NCBI GenBank assembly: GCA_021810625.1
Contig: JAJZIJ010000005.1
Location: 1 to 64,000 of the forward strand
Length of the DNA stretch: 64,000 nt
Source of the DNA: Acidobacteriota bacterium
Lineage (GTDB): Bacteria > Acidobacteriota > Terriglobia > Terriglobales > Acidobacteriaceae
Direction: 5' to 3'
The notes beneath the pieces are model-generated. The model searched no databases, had not been told where the DNA came from, and saw nothing but the letters and a program-made list of their open reading frames with translations. A program made the translations under genes and the position numbers. This document shows positions 50,071-58,581 of the stretch, one piece after another; the first letter of the stretch is position 1; every line of letters starts with the position of its first letter.

Positions 50071-51618
50071 GTGGCAACAAACTTCATGGAATTGCAATCC
50101 GCCAGCCTGCCTGCGAATGTACCCTGCAAACTCGCGCGCGTGGATCGCCAGCAGTGGCTCCAGACGGCGGAAGCGCTGCGCCAATCGAACGCGCGCATTC
50201 TCGCGCTTTGGGGCGCGGATGATCGGGATCGCGATGGCAGCTTTCATATTTATGCCGCGTATCTTTTGCCCGACAGCGTGTTGGTGGTGGAACATTGCAT
50301 GGAAGACGCTTCCACGCCTTCGTATCCAAGCCTTGCAGTTTTCTTTCCTGCGGCCTCACGCATGCAGCGCGCCGTCTTTGATTTGCTCGGCATCGCAACA
50401 GACGAATCGGACACGCGTGGCTGGCTGCGGCACGGTGGCTGGTCGGAGACACTGTTTCCCCTGCGACGAGATGTCGATGGCAAACATCAATATCCGGTGG
50501 CCTCTGCCCCATATCCATTCGTCTCGGTGGAAGGCGATGGCGTGCATGAAATCGCTGTTGGCCCGGTTCATGCAGGCACCATCGAACCCGGACATTTTCG
50601 TTTCTCTGTAGTCGGCGAGAAAGTTCTGCGCCTCGAAGAGCGTCTCGGCTATACGCACAAAGGAATTGCAAAGCTCTTCGAGAATGCTTCGCAACAAAAC
50701 GGCCACCGATTGGCCGCACGCATCTCCGGGGATTCTGCGGTCGCATTTTCCTGGGCATATTGCGCAGCGCTGGAGGCAATCACCGAAACGGTTTGCCCGG
50801 CGCGCGCGATCCTGCTGCGTGCTCTGGCACTGGAGCATGAGCGTTTGGCAAATCATTTGGGCGATCTTGGCGCGCTTGGCAACGACGCCGGCTTTGCTTT
50901 TGGACTTACGCATTTTTCACGATTGAAAGAAGACCTGCTCCGCGCAAACGCCGCGGCCTTCGGCGCTCGTTATCTTCTGGACTATCTCATTCCCGGAGGT
51001 GTCACCGTCGATCTGACTGCGGATGCGCGTTGTCGGCTGCTCAACCTGTACGACGCATTGGAGCCATCCGTAACGCAGATGCGCTCCATCTACGATGAAC
51101 ACGCAGGGCTACAAGACCGCTTCCGCGAAGCGGGACGGTTGGAGCGCGCCACAGCCGAAGAGCTTGGCGCGATTGGCCTCGTCGCGCGCGCCTCTGGAGT
51201 GGCCTGTGACCTGCGCGTGGATCATCCCTGGCCGCCGTATGACACGCTCGCTCCCAAAATGATCCTCCAATCCGGTGGAGATGTGGCCGCGCGCGTACAA
51301 GCGCGTTTCGATGAAATTTTTGAATCGCTGCGGATTTGTCGCGCGCTTCTCGCTGGGCCTCCTATGGCGGAGATCCAGACTCCTGTTCCCATCGCTGCTG
51401 CAAACCTTCTTGGAATTGGCCTGATCGAAGGATGGCGTGGGCCAGTGATGATTGCTCTGAAAACTGGTTCCGGCGGCGGTATTCGGAGCTGCCACGCTCA
51501 CGATCCTTCGTGGCAGAATTGGCCGCTGCTGGAGTACGCGATTCTTGGCAACATTGTGCCGGACTTCCCCCTCATCAACAAATCTTTCAACTTGTCTTAT
51601 AGCGGACAGGACGGATGA
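50071..51618 (+). CDS. Ehr large subunit (HyfG/NuoCD type) without NiFe ligands
   Basis: 515-residue fusion of a NuoC-like N-terminal part (to about 150) and a NuoD/hydrogenase large-subunit part. Landmarks GHFRFSVVGEKVLRLEERLGYTHKG and LALEHERLANHLGDLGAL match HyfG/HycE. Both cysteine pairs that would hold the NiFe centre are gone: RxCGxC reads RISGDS (217-222) and DPCxxC reads NLSYSG (507-512). It is therefore not an active hydrogenase subunit. GTG 50071 is chosen because GGAGG lies six bases upstream; an ATG at 50065 sits too close to that site. Confidence 0.85.
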   Translation: MATNFMELQSASLPANVPCKLARVDRQQWLQTAEALRQSNARILALWGADDRDRDGSFHIYAAYLLPDSVLVVEHCMEDASTPSYPSLAVFFPAASRMQRAVFDLLGIATDESDTRGWLRHGGWSETLFPLRRDVDGKHQYPVASAPYPFVSVEGDGVHEIAVGPVHAGTIEPGHFRFSVVGEKVLRLEERLGYTHKGIAKLFENASQQNGHRLAARISGDSAVAFSWAYCAALEAITETVCPARAILLRALALEHERLANHLGDLGALGNDAGFAFGLTHFSRLKEDLLRANAAAFGARYLLDYLIPGGVTVDLTADARCRLLNLYDALEPSVTQMRSIYDEHAGLQDRFREAGRLERATAEELGAIGLVARASGVACDLRVDHPWPPYDTLAPKMILQSGGDVAARVQARFDEIFESLRICRALLAGPPMAEIQTPVPIAAANLLGIGLIEGWRGPVMIALKTGSGGGIRSCHAHDPSWQNWPLLEYAILGNIVPDFPLINKSFNLSYSGQDG

Positions 51619-51625
51619 GCTAACC

Positions 51626-52141
51626 ATGTGGAACACACTTTCACGCATGTTGCATACCGGGCTGTTGACCGAGTCACTTCCCACCTGTGACGAAGCCGCG
51701 CCCACGCTCGAAACCCTACAAAACGATCTGTTAAAAATCCTCGGACGCGCGCTCTGTATTCGTCATGTGGATGCCGGATCGTGCAATGGCTGTGAACTGG
51801 AAATCCAGGCGCTCAATAATCCGTATTACAACCTGGAGGGCGCAGGCATAAAGTTCGTGGCAAGTCCGCGCCATGCGGATATGTTGCTGGTCACTGGCCC
51901 TGTATCCGTAAATATGGAAGAAGCTCTCAAGCGCACATACGATGCCATGCCCGACCCAAAATGGGTCATTGCCATCGGGGACTGTGGGGCTTGCGGCGGG
52001 GTGTTCGGCACAAGCTACGCCAGCAGGGGAGGCGTAGCCAGCATCATCCCTGTGAACCATGTCGTGATGGGCTGTCCACCCAACCCGGCGAGCCTCTTCA
52101 GCGGAATCCTGCGAACCATTGCTTCCACGAGGATTGAGTAA
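51626..52141 (+). CDS. Ehr small subunit (HyfI/NuoB type)
   Basis: 171-residue [4Fe-4S] subunit. All four ligands of the proximal cluster are present: Cys53 and Cys56 (GSCNGCELE), Cys120 (GDCGACGG) and Cys150 (GCPPNP). The N-terminal 35 residues contain an amphipathic helix. It can pass electrons although the large subunit lacks a metal site. ATG 51626, 7 bases after the large-subunit stop. No NuoI/ferredoxin-type gene follows. Confidence 0.9.
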   Translation: MWNTLSRMLHTGLLTESLPTCDEAAPTLETLQNDLLKILGRALCIRHVDAGSCNGCELEIQALNNPYYNLEGAGIKFVASPRHADMLLVTGPVSVNMEEALKRTYDAMPDPKWVIAIGDCGACGGVFGTSYASRGGVASIIPVNHVVMGCPPNPASLFSGILRTIASTRIE

Positions 52142-52180
52142 CGGAACCGGGCCGCATGGCGTGTGATACCTTGGCTTCTT

Positions 52181-52211
52181 GAGGGTGCTGTGTCCATCTG
52201 GCAGCGCCCTC
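52181..52211 (+). terminator. Hairpin after the Ehr operon
   Basis: A 10-bp stem with one G-T pair (GAGGGTGCTG with CAGCGCCCTC) and an 11-base loop lies 39 bases after the small-subunit stop. No T-tract follows, so termination here may be Rho-assisted or the hairpin may protect the mRNA end. Confidence 0.4.
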
Positions 52212-52222
52212 GGTGCCCATTG

Positions 52223-52624
52223 ATGCCAATTCAATCGGAGTTGTTTCCCCCGGACGTTCCCAGCGCGCAGAACACAACGTCGGGCGCTGCCCGGCCATCC
52301 CCACGATGGCCCGCCGCGCAACCGAGCCAGACAAATGCGCCAAAACCTGCTGGAGCCAATCCCGCCCCGGTCTGGATACGACGCTTCTCGCTGGGCGTGC
52401 TGGTTACGTTCTGCCTGTACATTGGCCTGCTGTTGTTCTGCCTTCCCTGGACGCGGCTCTGGATTCAGAACCCCTATATCCTCGCGTATCCGAAGCTCGG
52501 CCATCTGCTGCTGCGCGGCGCAACTCGCGGAGTGATCTCCGGCATCGGCCTCATGGATGTTTGGATTGGTCTCACCGAGGTCATTTACTATCGAAATACT
52601 CGTGACGACAAGGCGGCCTCATAA
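52223..52624 (+). CDS. Small two-helix membrane protein of unknown function
   Basis: 133 residues. The first 45 are Pro/Ala-rich and disordered, followed by a membrane helix (SLGVLVTFCLYIGLLLFCLP) and a second hydrophobic part (GVISGIGLMDVWIGLTEVIYY). I take ATG 52223 because an earlier start at 52163 would overlap the hairpin. Related small proteins are common in acidobacteria as I remember them, but no function is known. Its link to the Ehr operon is only positional. Confidence 0.55.
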   Translation: MPIQSELFPPDVPSAQNTTSGAARPSPRWPAAQPSQTNAPKPAGANPAPVWIRRFSLGVLVTFCLYIGLLLFCLPWTRLWIQNPYILAYPKLGHLLLRGATRGVISGIGLMDVWIGLTEVIYYRNTRDDKAAS

Positions 52625-52757
52625 ACCTAGCCAACCTTGTCAGGCACAAACTGTTTGTCGAGCGCATATCGTTTTTTCGGATGCAGATTGTTGGCCGCGA
52701 CAAACGATCTTCGCCCGGCGTGACAAGATGCAATATGCTCACTATGCTGAGAGTGGA

Positions 52758-53732
52758 ATGAATACGATCAAACCGGAAATTCCTCCCGAACCTACCGAGC
52801 GCCCACAGCTTTCCTACGCCAATCCCGCATTTGTGAATAGCGCCGATGGCCGCCTTCTCCGCATCATCGCCGAGTATATTGAGCCGCTGGCGCGCTTTCG
52901 TCACGAGCACATCCAGGACACGGTCGTCTTTTTTGGCTCTGCCCGTTTTCACGCGCTCGACGAAGCGAATCACGATCTGGAGCTGCTGGAAAACACCGGC
53001 TCCACGCAGCCTGCTCCCCTTGAGCAGCAACCAGCCTCGGCAGAAGAAAAAGAACGGGGCGAGGCCAGCGAATTACGCCTGCATCGCGCTGAGGCCGCCG
53101 TCGAGATGGCCCGCTACTACGAGGATGCCCGCAAGCTGGCCTACCTGCTGACGCAGTGGAGCATGACCATCAAATCGCGACGCGAGCGGTTCGTCGTCAC
53201 CTCCGGCGGCGGCCCCGGCATTATGGAGGCCGCCAATCGCGGCGCGCATGAGGCGGGCGGCAAGACCATCGGGCTGAACATCCGCCTGCCGTTTGAGCAA
53301 ATGCCCAATCGCTACATCACGCCCGCGCTCAGTTTGGAATTTCATTACTTCTTCATGCGTAAATACTGGTTCGCATACCTCGCCAAGGCGCTGGTGGTTT
53401 TTCCCGGCGGCTTCGGCACGCTCGATGAAATGTTTGAACTGCTGACGCTGGCGCAAACGCAAAAGCTGGCCAAGCAGATGACGGTGATCGTTTACGGCTC
53501 GGAGTATTGGAACCAGGTCTTCAATCTTGACGTGCTGGTCAGCAAAGGAGCCATTTCTCCTGAAGACCGCAAGCTCTTCCAGTTTGCCGACACGCCGGAG
53601 CAGGCATTTGCCATCCTGAAAGAGAACCTGAGCAAGTATCATCTGGAGCCACACCAGCGCCCCGCTGGCGCTCCAGAAGCAGACGAGGATGCCGATCTGT
53701 CTCTACGCCCGGAGATTGCCCGCACGCGGTAG
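52758..53732 (+). CDS. LOG family protein (nucleotide 5'-monophosphate phosphoribohydrolase-like)
   Basis: 324-residue Rossmann-fold protein. VVTSGGGPGIMEAANRGA and PGGFGTLDEMFELLT are the two LOG motifs that build the active site cleaving the base from a nucleoside monophosphate. It is a long form, with an N-terminal extension and a Glu/Ala-rich insert (about 80-110). I use ATG 52758 (MNTIKPEIPP) behind GAGAGTGG; the frame extends upstream to 52557. The physiological nucleotide is unknown; a cytokinin-like role is not implied in a soil bacterium. Confidence 0.85.
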   Translation: MNTIKPEIPPEPTERPQLSYANPAFVNSADGRLLRIIAEYIEPLARFRHEHIQDTVVFFGSARFHALDEANHDLELLENTGSTQPAPLEQQPASAEEKERGEASELRLHRAEAAVEMARYYEDARKLAYLLTQWSMTIKSRRERFVVTSGGGPGIMEAANRGAHEAGGKTIGLNIRLPFEQMPNRYITPALSLEFHYFFMRKYWFAYLAKALVVFPGGFGTLDEMFELLTLAQTQKLAKQMTVIVYGSEYWNQVFNLDVLVSKGAISPEDRKLFQFADTPEQAFAILKENLSKYHLEPHQRPAGAPEADEDADLSLRPEIARTR

Positions 53733-53791
53733 AGAAATTTTTCTTTCGTCCGTTACAATGTTTCCCTGAAGGATACCCAGAGGAGATCGAT

Positions 53792-54295
53792 ATGGAAATT
53801 CGCCAGATGTTGCTGCCGGAATTTGAAGCAGAGATGAAGAAAACCCGCGCCATGCTGGAGCGCGTGCCGGAAGGCAAGCAGGAGTACAAGCCGCATGAAA
53901 AATCCATGCCGCTCGGCAAGCTGGCCGCGCACACCGCACAGTTGTCGGAACTGGTCACATACATCATCGAGCTTCCGCATCTCGATTTCTCGCAGAGCAG
54001 CATGAAGCCACTGGTGATGGAATCGCGCCAGCAGCTATTGAAGGACTTTGATGCCCTCGTAGACAAGGCGCGCAAGGCCATCGCCAACGCGGACGACGAG
54101 CACTGGCAGAAACAATGGAAGCTGAGTTTCCAAGGCCAGACGATTGTGGAGGAGCCACGTTTTCTGGTCTATCGCAGCATGTTCCTCAATCACATGGTGC
54201 ATCATCGCGCGCAGTTGGGCGTCTATCTGCGGCTGAACGACATTCCGCTTCCACCAACCTACGGCCCCTCCGCCGACGACCGCATGGGCTTTTAG
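53792..54295 (+). CDS. DinB family protein
   Basis: 167-residue four-helix-bundle protein. The metal-binding histidines of this family fit His in LAAHTAQLSELV and two His in MFLNHMVHHRAQLGVYLR. DinB/YfiT proteins include thiol-dependent transferases, but most have no assigned reaction. AGAGGAG precedes the ATG. It converges with the GH13 gene, 7 bases away. Confidence 0.85.
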   Translation: MEIRQMLLPEFEAEMKKTRAMLERVPEGKQEYKPHEKSMPLGKLAAHTAQLSELVTYIIELPHLDFSQSSMKPLVMESRQQLLKDFDALVDKARKAIANADDEHWQKQWKLSFQGQTIVEEPRFLVYRSMFLNHMVHHRAQLGVYLRLNDIPLPPTYGPSADDRMGF

Positions 54296-54302
54296 CGCAG
54301 CT

Positions 54303-56072
54303 TCACTGCACCTCGCCGATGAAAACCGCAAATGGCGGCAGCTTTACATGGTGGAGCGAAACCCGTTCCCTTACGCCGCCGTTCTGCAATAGTGTGCGCG
54401 CATGTGTCCCCGTGATGCCCTGAGCCTTCAGATCAAAGGAGACCTTGCGCGGCTGCGCGGTAAAGTTCATCGCCACCAACACCGACGGCCCCGCCCCTGG
54501 ATTTTTTCGCAGATACGAAAGTACGTTGGGGTCGGACGTGTTCACCATGATGTTGTCTCCGCCATACAGTGCCGGGTTGTTGCGGCGCATGGCAATCAAC
54601 TTCTTGTACCAGAGATATAGTGAGTCCGGCTGCGCCGATTCCACCTGCACATTGACCAGCTTGTAGTCTGGTGCCACGGGGAGCCAGGTCTTGGCCGCCG
54701 TGCTAAAACCAGCGTCCTTGCCCGGTGTCCACTGCATCGGCGTGCGTTCGCCATCGCGGCCTTTTTCCTTCGGCCAGCCGATTTTGCCAATGGGATCCTG
54801 CACCTCGGCGCGGGTCTTGGGCGGCGTGGTCACCATGCCAAGCTCCTCGCCGTAGTACATCAACGCCGTGGAGCGCGTGGTGAGCAAAATCGCGCCCACG
54901 ATGCGGGCAATGGCGGCATCGTGAACGCCATCGCCATAGCGATTCCAACTGCGTATTTTGTCGTGGTTGTCGAAGACAAAAAGCGGCTGGTTGCCGTGCA
55001 TGTCATTCTCGGCTTCGCTGATGCGCTTGCGGAATTTCGCGACATCCAGCTTGTTGATAAATCCCACCCGAAGATCCATCGGCAATTGCAATTCGTCGTC
55101 GTTCTCGCCGTACATTGTGACGAGATCCTGAAAACGCATGTAGGTCTCGCCAATCAACACACGCTGGCCGGGATAGCTGTCCGTCACCTTGCGCAGCGCG
55201 CGCAGCACGGTATGCATCGGGGGCAGAACGCTTTGCATGGAACCACTTTCGTTGGGATCACCAAAGGCATTCTTCCCCGGCAGGACTTTTTCATCGCGCA
55301 GTTGCGGATCTTCAAACAGAGTCGTGATGGCATCCAGACGGAAGCCAGCCACGCCTCGGTTCAGCCAGAAGCGCACCGCGTTGAACATGGCCTTTTCCAC
55401 CTCTGGATTGTCCCAGTTCAAATCTGGCTGCTGGGGATAAAAGTGGTGATAGTACCACTGCTGGGTCTTTGCATCGTAGGTCCAGGCGGAGTGGCCAAAT
55501 CCGCTTTCCCAGTTGTTCGGCGGCTGACCTGGGCCTTTGCCATCGCGCCACACGTACCAGTCGCGCTTGGGATTGTCGCGCGAACTCCGGCTCTCTATGA
55601 ACCACGGATCCTGGTCAGAGGTGTGATTCATCACCATGTCCATAATGACGCGGATGTTTCGCTTCTTCGCCTCGGCCACGAGACGGTCGAAGTCGGCCAT
55701 CGTTCCATACGTGGGGTCAATGGCCTCATAGTTGGAGATGTCATAACCAAAATCCACCTGCGGCGAAGGATAGATGGGCGTGAGCCAGATGGCATTGACA
55801 CCCAACCCCTGTAGATAATCCAGCCGCGCGGTAATGCCATTGAGATCGCCGATGCCGTCGCCGTTGGAGTCCTGAAAGCTGCGCGGGTATATCTCGTAAA
55901 TGACGGCGTGCTTCCACCACGGGTTTGCTGCGGAGGTGTTGCTGGCAACAGGCTTGGACGTCGGGGCACCCGCAGAGGAGCCAGCGTAGGCAGGAATGCT
56001 TCCGCCGGAAACCAGCAGGAACATTGCACAGGTGTTCGCAAGGAACACGCGAAAGATCGTCTTCGGCAGCAT
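54303..56072 (-). CDS. Secreted GH13 alpha-glucosidase
   Basis: 589-residue alpha-amylase-family enzyme with signal peptide (MLPKTIFRVFLANTCAMFLL, cleavage near AYAG). (beta/alpha)8 motifs: MDMVMNHTSDQDPWF, nucleophile Asp in GVAGFRLDAI, acid/base Glu in VLIGETYM, and FVFDNHD. The overall sequence is closest to oligo-1,6-glucosidase/alpha-glucosidase types, so it likely cuts short malto- or isomalto-oligosaccharides in the periplasm. ATG 56072 follows GGAGAAGTC; the longer frame is rejected. Confidence 0.92.
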   Translation of the reverse strand: MLPKTIFRVFLANTCAMFLLVSGGSIPAYAGSSAGAPTSKPVASNTSAANPWWKHAVIYEIYPRSFQDSNGDGIGDLNGITARLDYLQGLGVNAIWLTPIYPSPQVDFGYDISNYEAIDPTYGTMADFDRLVAEAKKRNIRVIMDMVMNHTSDQDPWFIESRSSRDNPKRDWYVWRDGKGPGQPPNNWESGFGHSAWTYDAKTQQWYYHHFYPQQPDLNWDNPEVEKAMFNAVRFWLNRGVAGFRLDAITTLFEDPQLRDEKVLPGKNAFGDPNESGSMQSVLPPMHTVLRALRKVTDSYPGQRVLIGETYMRFQDLVTMYGENDDELQLPMDLRVGFINKLDVAKFRKRISEAENDMHGNQPLFVFDNHDKIRSWNRYGDGVHDAAIARIVGAILLTTRSTALMYYGEELGMVTTPPKTRAEVQDPIGKIGWPKEKGRDGERTPMQWTPGKDAGFSTAAKTWLPVAPDYKLVNVQVESAQPDSLYLWYKKLIAMRRNNPALYGGDNIMVNTSDPNVLSYLRKNPGAGPSVLVAMNFTAQPRKVSFDLKAQGITGTHARTLLQNGGVRERVSLHHVKLPPFAVFIGEVQ

Positions 56073-56164
56073 GACTTCTCCACAAAACGCGTATGGGATA
56101 TAAAATTCTGAAAATCTGATCCGGGAGCAGTTTAGCACGAACAGCGATAGCGCCACTGAGCGCG

Positions 56165-56866
56165 TTATGGCGCGAACGTGGGTGCGATTTTACCCGTGGG
56201 GGTGGGGACAATTTCCCCATAGAGGAATCCCTCCCGCTCCACCGTCAACGTGTGCTCCACCTGGAGAGGATGAGCGAACATCGGGCCAGCATAGGCAACG
56301 CTGTGAAACTCGCCACGCTCACCGCAGGGATCGACCGTCGCCGGCAGATCGGCCAGAAAATCCATGTCGAAGACGCGCCCGCAGAAGCTCGCAGGCAAAT
56401 GCTTCGGATTCACGCAGGTGATGCGCGCCCGCAGTCCGGCAGCAATCATCTGCCGCGCCAGTTGATCCGTCGGAATCCCCCAGATGGGAAACAGCGGCTC
56501 CAGCCCGGTACCCGCCAGCTTTTCGATGCGGTAGGCGCGAATGTCTTCCAGAAACAGATCGCCAAAGGCCACGGCATCGAATCCCTCCGCGACGGCCCGC
56601 TCGCAGACTGCTTGCATCCGCGCCTCGTAGTCAGCATTCGAGCAGGGGTATGGCAACGGCGTCTTCCACACAGGCAGACCCGTGGCTGCGGCCTGTAGGT
56701 CGAGCAGTTCCTCGCGATATCCGTGAATGGCCACGCGGCCAAAGCGCTCGTTGAGTGTTGTCAGCAGGGCGCAAACCTCATAGCGAGGGTCGAGCCGCAA
56801 CGTGTGCAGCGCCCATGCGCTGTCTTTGCCACCGCTCCAGCTTAGTAGAACTTTTTTGCGCTGCAA
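56165..56866 (-). CDS. Dph6-like ATP pyrophosphatase (adenine nucleotide alpha hydrolase)
   Basis: 233-residue protein with the PP-loop SWSGGKDSAW at its start, then FGDLFLEDIRAYR and FPIWG, the combination seen in diphthine-ammonia ligase (Dph6/MJ0570) proteins. Bacteria have no diphthamide, so the bacterial members must amidate or otherwise activate something else. The start is TTG 56866 (or GTG 56869) after AAGAGGCA. Its 3' end faces away from the GH13 promoter region. Confidence 0.8.
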   Translation of the reverse strand: MQRKKVLLSWSGGKDSAWALHTLRLDPRYEVCALLTTLNERFGRVAIHGYREELLDLQAAATGLPVWKTPLPYPCSNADYEARMQAVCERAVAEGFDAVAFGDLFLEDIRAYRIEKLAGTGLEPLFPIWGIPTDQLARQMIAAGLRARITCVNPKHLPASFCGRVFDMDFLADLPATVDPCGERGEFHSVAYAGPMFAHPLQVEHTLTVEREGFLYGEIVPTPTGKIAPTFAP

Positions 56867-56931
56867 CACTGCCTCTTGCCTGCTCCGAATTTTCCTTGTA
56901 GAACCCCGCACAAGCGCCACCACTTCACGAT

Positions 56932-58443
56932 CTATGACTCCACCACTTTTTCCACCGGGAGTATGGCTGTATGCACCTTGCGCAACCCTAACATCACGGC
57001 CACCTGTGGCGCCACATACCGGGTGATCCAGATCAGCGCCAGCATCATTGGGATAATATGACCCCAAAGCATGGGCTGGTATGGGATCTGAAGCCCCGGC
57101 GCTGAAACGGCTGCCCACGAAACCATCATCAATCCCCACGGCGTATCCCGCGAGTCGCCAAATACATTATCCACGGCTACAAAGGTAAAGAAGAACATGA
57201 TCGGCAGGATGGCAGTCACCCCCGACCATCCAAACTCTCGAAACGCATCTCCCACTGGAGCAAAGGATACTTGCGTGCCCTCGTCATTGTCCCCAACCAG
57301 CCCCGTTTCCTTTCCGTAGACGTTACCCAGAAATATGGAAGGCCTTCCCGGCCACATGAAATTCGGGATGACCATCGCCATTCCTCGGAGCAAATAACTT
57401 GGCCCCACAGTGCTGGTGTGGAGCGTCAGGTCTATCAGCGTATCGTCGGAGCAGACTAAAGACTCGCGATCAATCAGGCCGTGAGGATGGTCATAACATA
57501 ACTGAACCAAATTAACGTCCTCGTTTAACACCTGAGAGTCCCGATACCAGCGGTACATGGCAGGGAGGGTATTTGGATCGCGCAAAGCATCATAGGTGGC
57601 GGCTAAAGTTTGGCCCAGCGTGGGCTTCCGCGTAATGACGCGAGCGTATTGCGCCCAGGGAAATAAAAATCCAATGGCAAAGACCACCCAAAGAACTATC
57701 AGAACAACCTGCATGGCGCGAAAACGATACCGCAGCCCGGCGCAGACCAGGAGATAGGAAAACGCAGGCGTATACATGCCTTGTTTCGATGCCGCCGCAA
57801 ATCCGATCCCTCCAAAATATAAACTGGCGACAACCACCACCCAGTTCACACTTTTCGTGCCACCGCTCATCTGGATGACATAGTACGTTCCCAGCACAAT
57901 CGCCAGCGGAACGAATGTATTCATCTGGTTCAGAGCAGCCCAGAAGGATCCATTCTCCACCGCCCCGTTTGGGCCTAAGCCATAGGTGGAGATAAGGATC
58001 TGGCTCAGTAGACCCATGAAAATCAGTGCGCCGGATATGTTGCCCAGGTTTTCCATGTCACGCGGAGAAAACTGCACCAGCGGACGTGGGCGAATAAATT
58101 TCCGGCTCATCCAGGCGCTGACCATGATGCCGAACCATGCAAGGGCCGTTGCCGTGATTGTTGTTAACGGCTGAAGAAAGTTCTTATCCGAGGGTTCAAA
58201 GGTAAAGACTTTTACGAAAATTGTGATGACGTAGGTCGAAAGCGCAAGAGCGAAAACAGTCGCGCCGCTGACACGCGACATCCCACCCAGCACGTTGAAG
58301 GCCAGCACGGAGAACATCATGGCCACGCAATCCAGAACGGCAAACAGCGGGTCGGTGCCATTCAAAAGTTGCGCAAAAAGCAGCAACGTCAGCCCAATGA
58401 GTACGTACTGCATATTGAGATGAGTTGGGAAGGGTAGGCGCAT
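56932..58443 (-). CDS. Polytopic membrane protein, Wzy/O-antigen polymerase-like
   Basis: 503 residues with about twelve membrane helices and one long loop (about 300-400, with YDALRDPNTLPAMYRWY and SLVCSDDTLIDLTLHTS) between them. A large periplasmic loop in a many-helix protein and the motif NFMWPGRPSIFLGNVYG resemble oligosaccharide polymerases of the Wzy type, but no conserved residue proves it. No glycosyltransferase or flippase gene is next to it. I begin at ATG 58443; the frame is open to 58530. Confidence 0.6.
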   Translation of the reverse strand: MRLPFPTHLNMQYVLIGLTLLLFAQLLNGTDPLFAVLDCVAMMFSVLAFNVLGGMSRVSGATVFALALSTYVITIFVKVFTFEPSDKNFLQPLTTITATALAWFGIMVSAWMSRKFIRPRPLVQFSPRDMENLGNISGALIFMGLLSQILISTYGLGPNGAVENGSFWAALNQMNTFVPLAIVLGTYYVIQMSGGTKSVNWVVVVASLYFGGIGFAAASKQGMYTPAFSYLLVCAGLRYRFRAMQVVLIVLWVVFAIGFLFPWAQYARVITRKPTLGQTLAATYDALRDPNTLPAMYRWYRDSQVLNEDVNLVQLCYDHPHGLIDRESLVCSDDTLIDLTLHTSTVGPSYLLRGMAMVIPNFMWPGRPSIFLGNVYGKETGLVGDNDEGTQVSFAPVGDAFREFGWSGVTAILPIMFFFTFVAVDNVFGDSRDTPWGLMMVSWAAVSAPGLQIPYQPMLWGHIIPMMLALIWITRYVAPQVAVMLGLRKVHTAILPVEKVVES

Positions 58444-58581
58444 GGCTTTGCTGCTGCCGAGTATACCAACCCGCCCGACAAATCGCCGCACAGGCTGAGA
58501 TAAGGCTGGCGATCCGAGATGGGAGTCCAAGACATAAACCGGGGATGCGACAATAGAGTTTCCGCAGGAAATTCCCTATTC

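Noticed and set aside
44952-52141. Label as active hydrogenase-4 or formate hydrogenlyase
   Set aside because: The large subunit lacks all four NiFe cysteines, and no formate dehydrogenase, ferredoxin-type subunit or hyp maturation gene is nearby.
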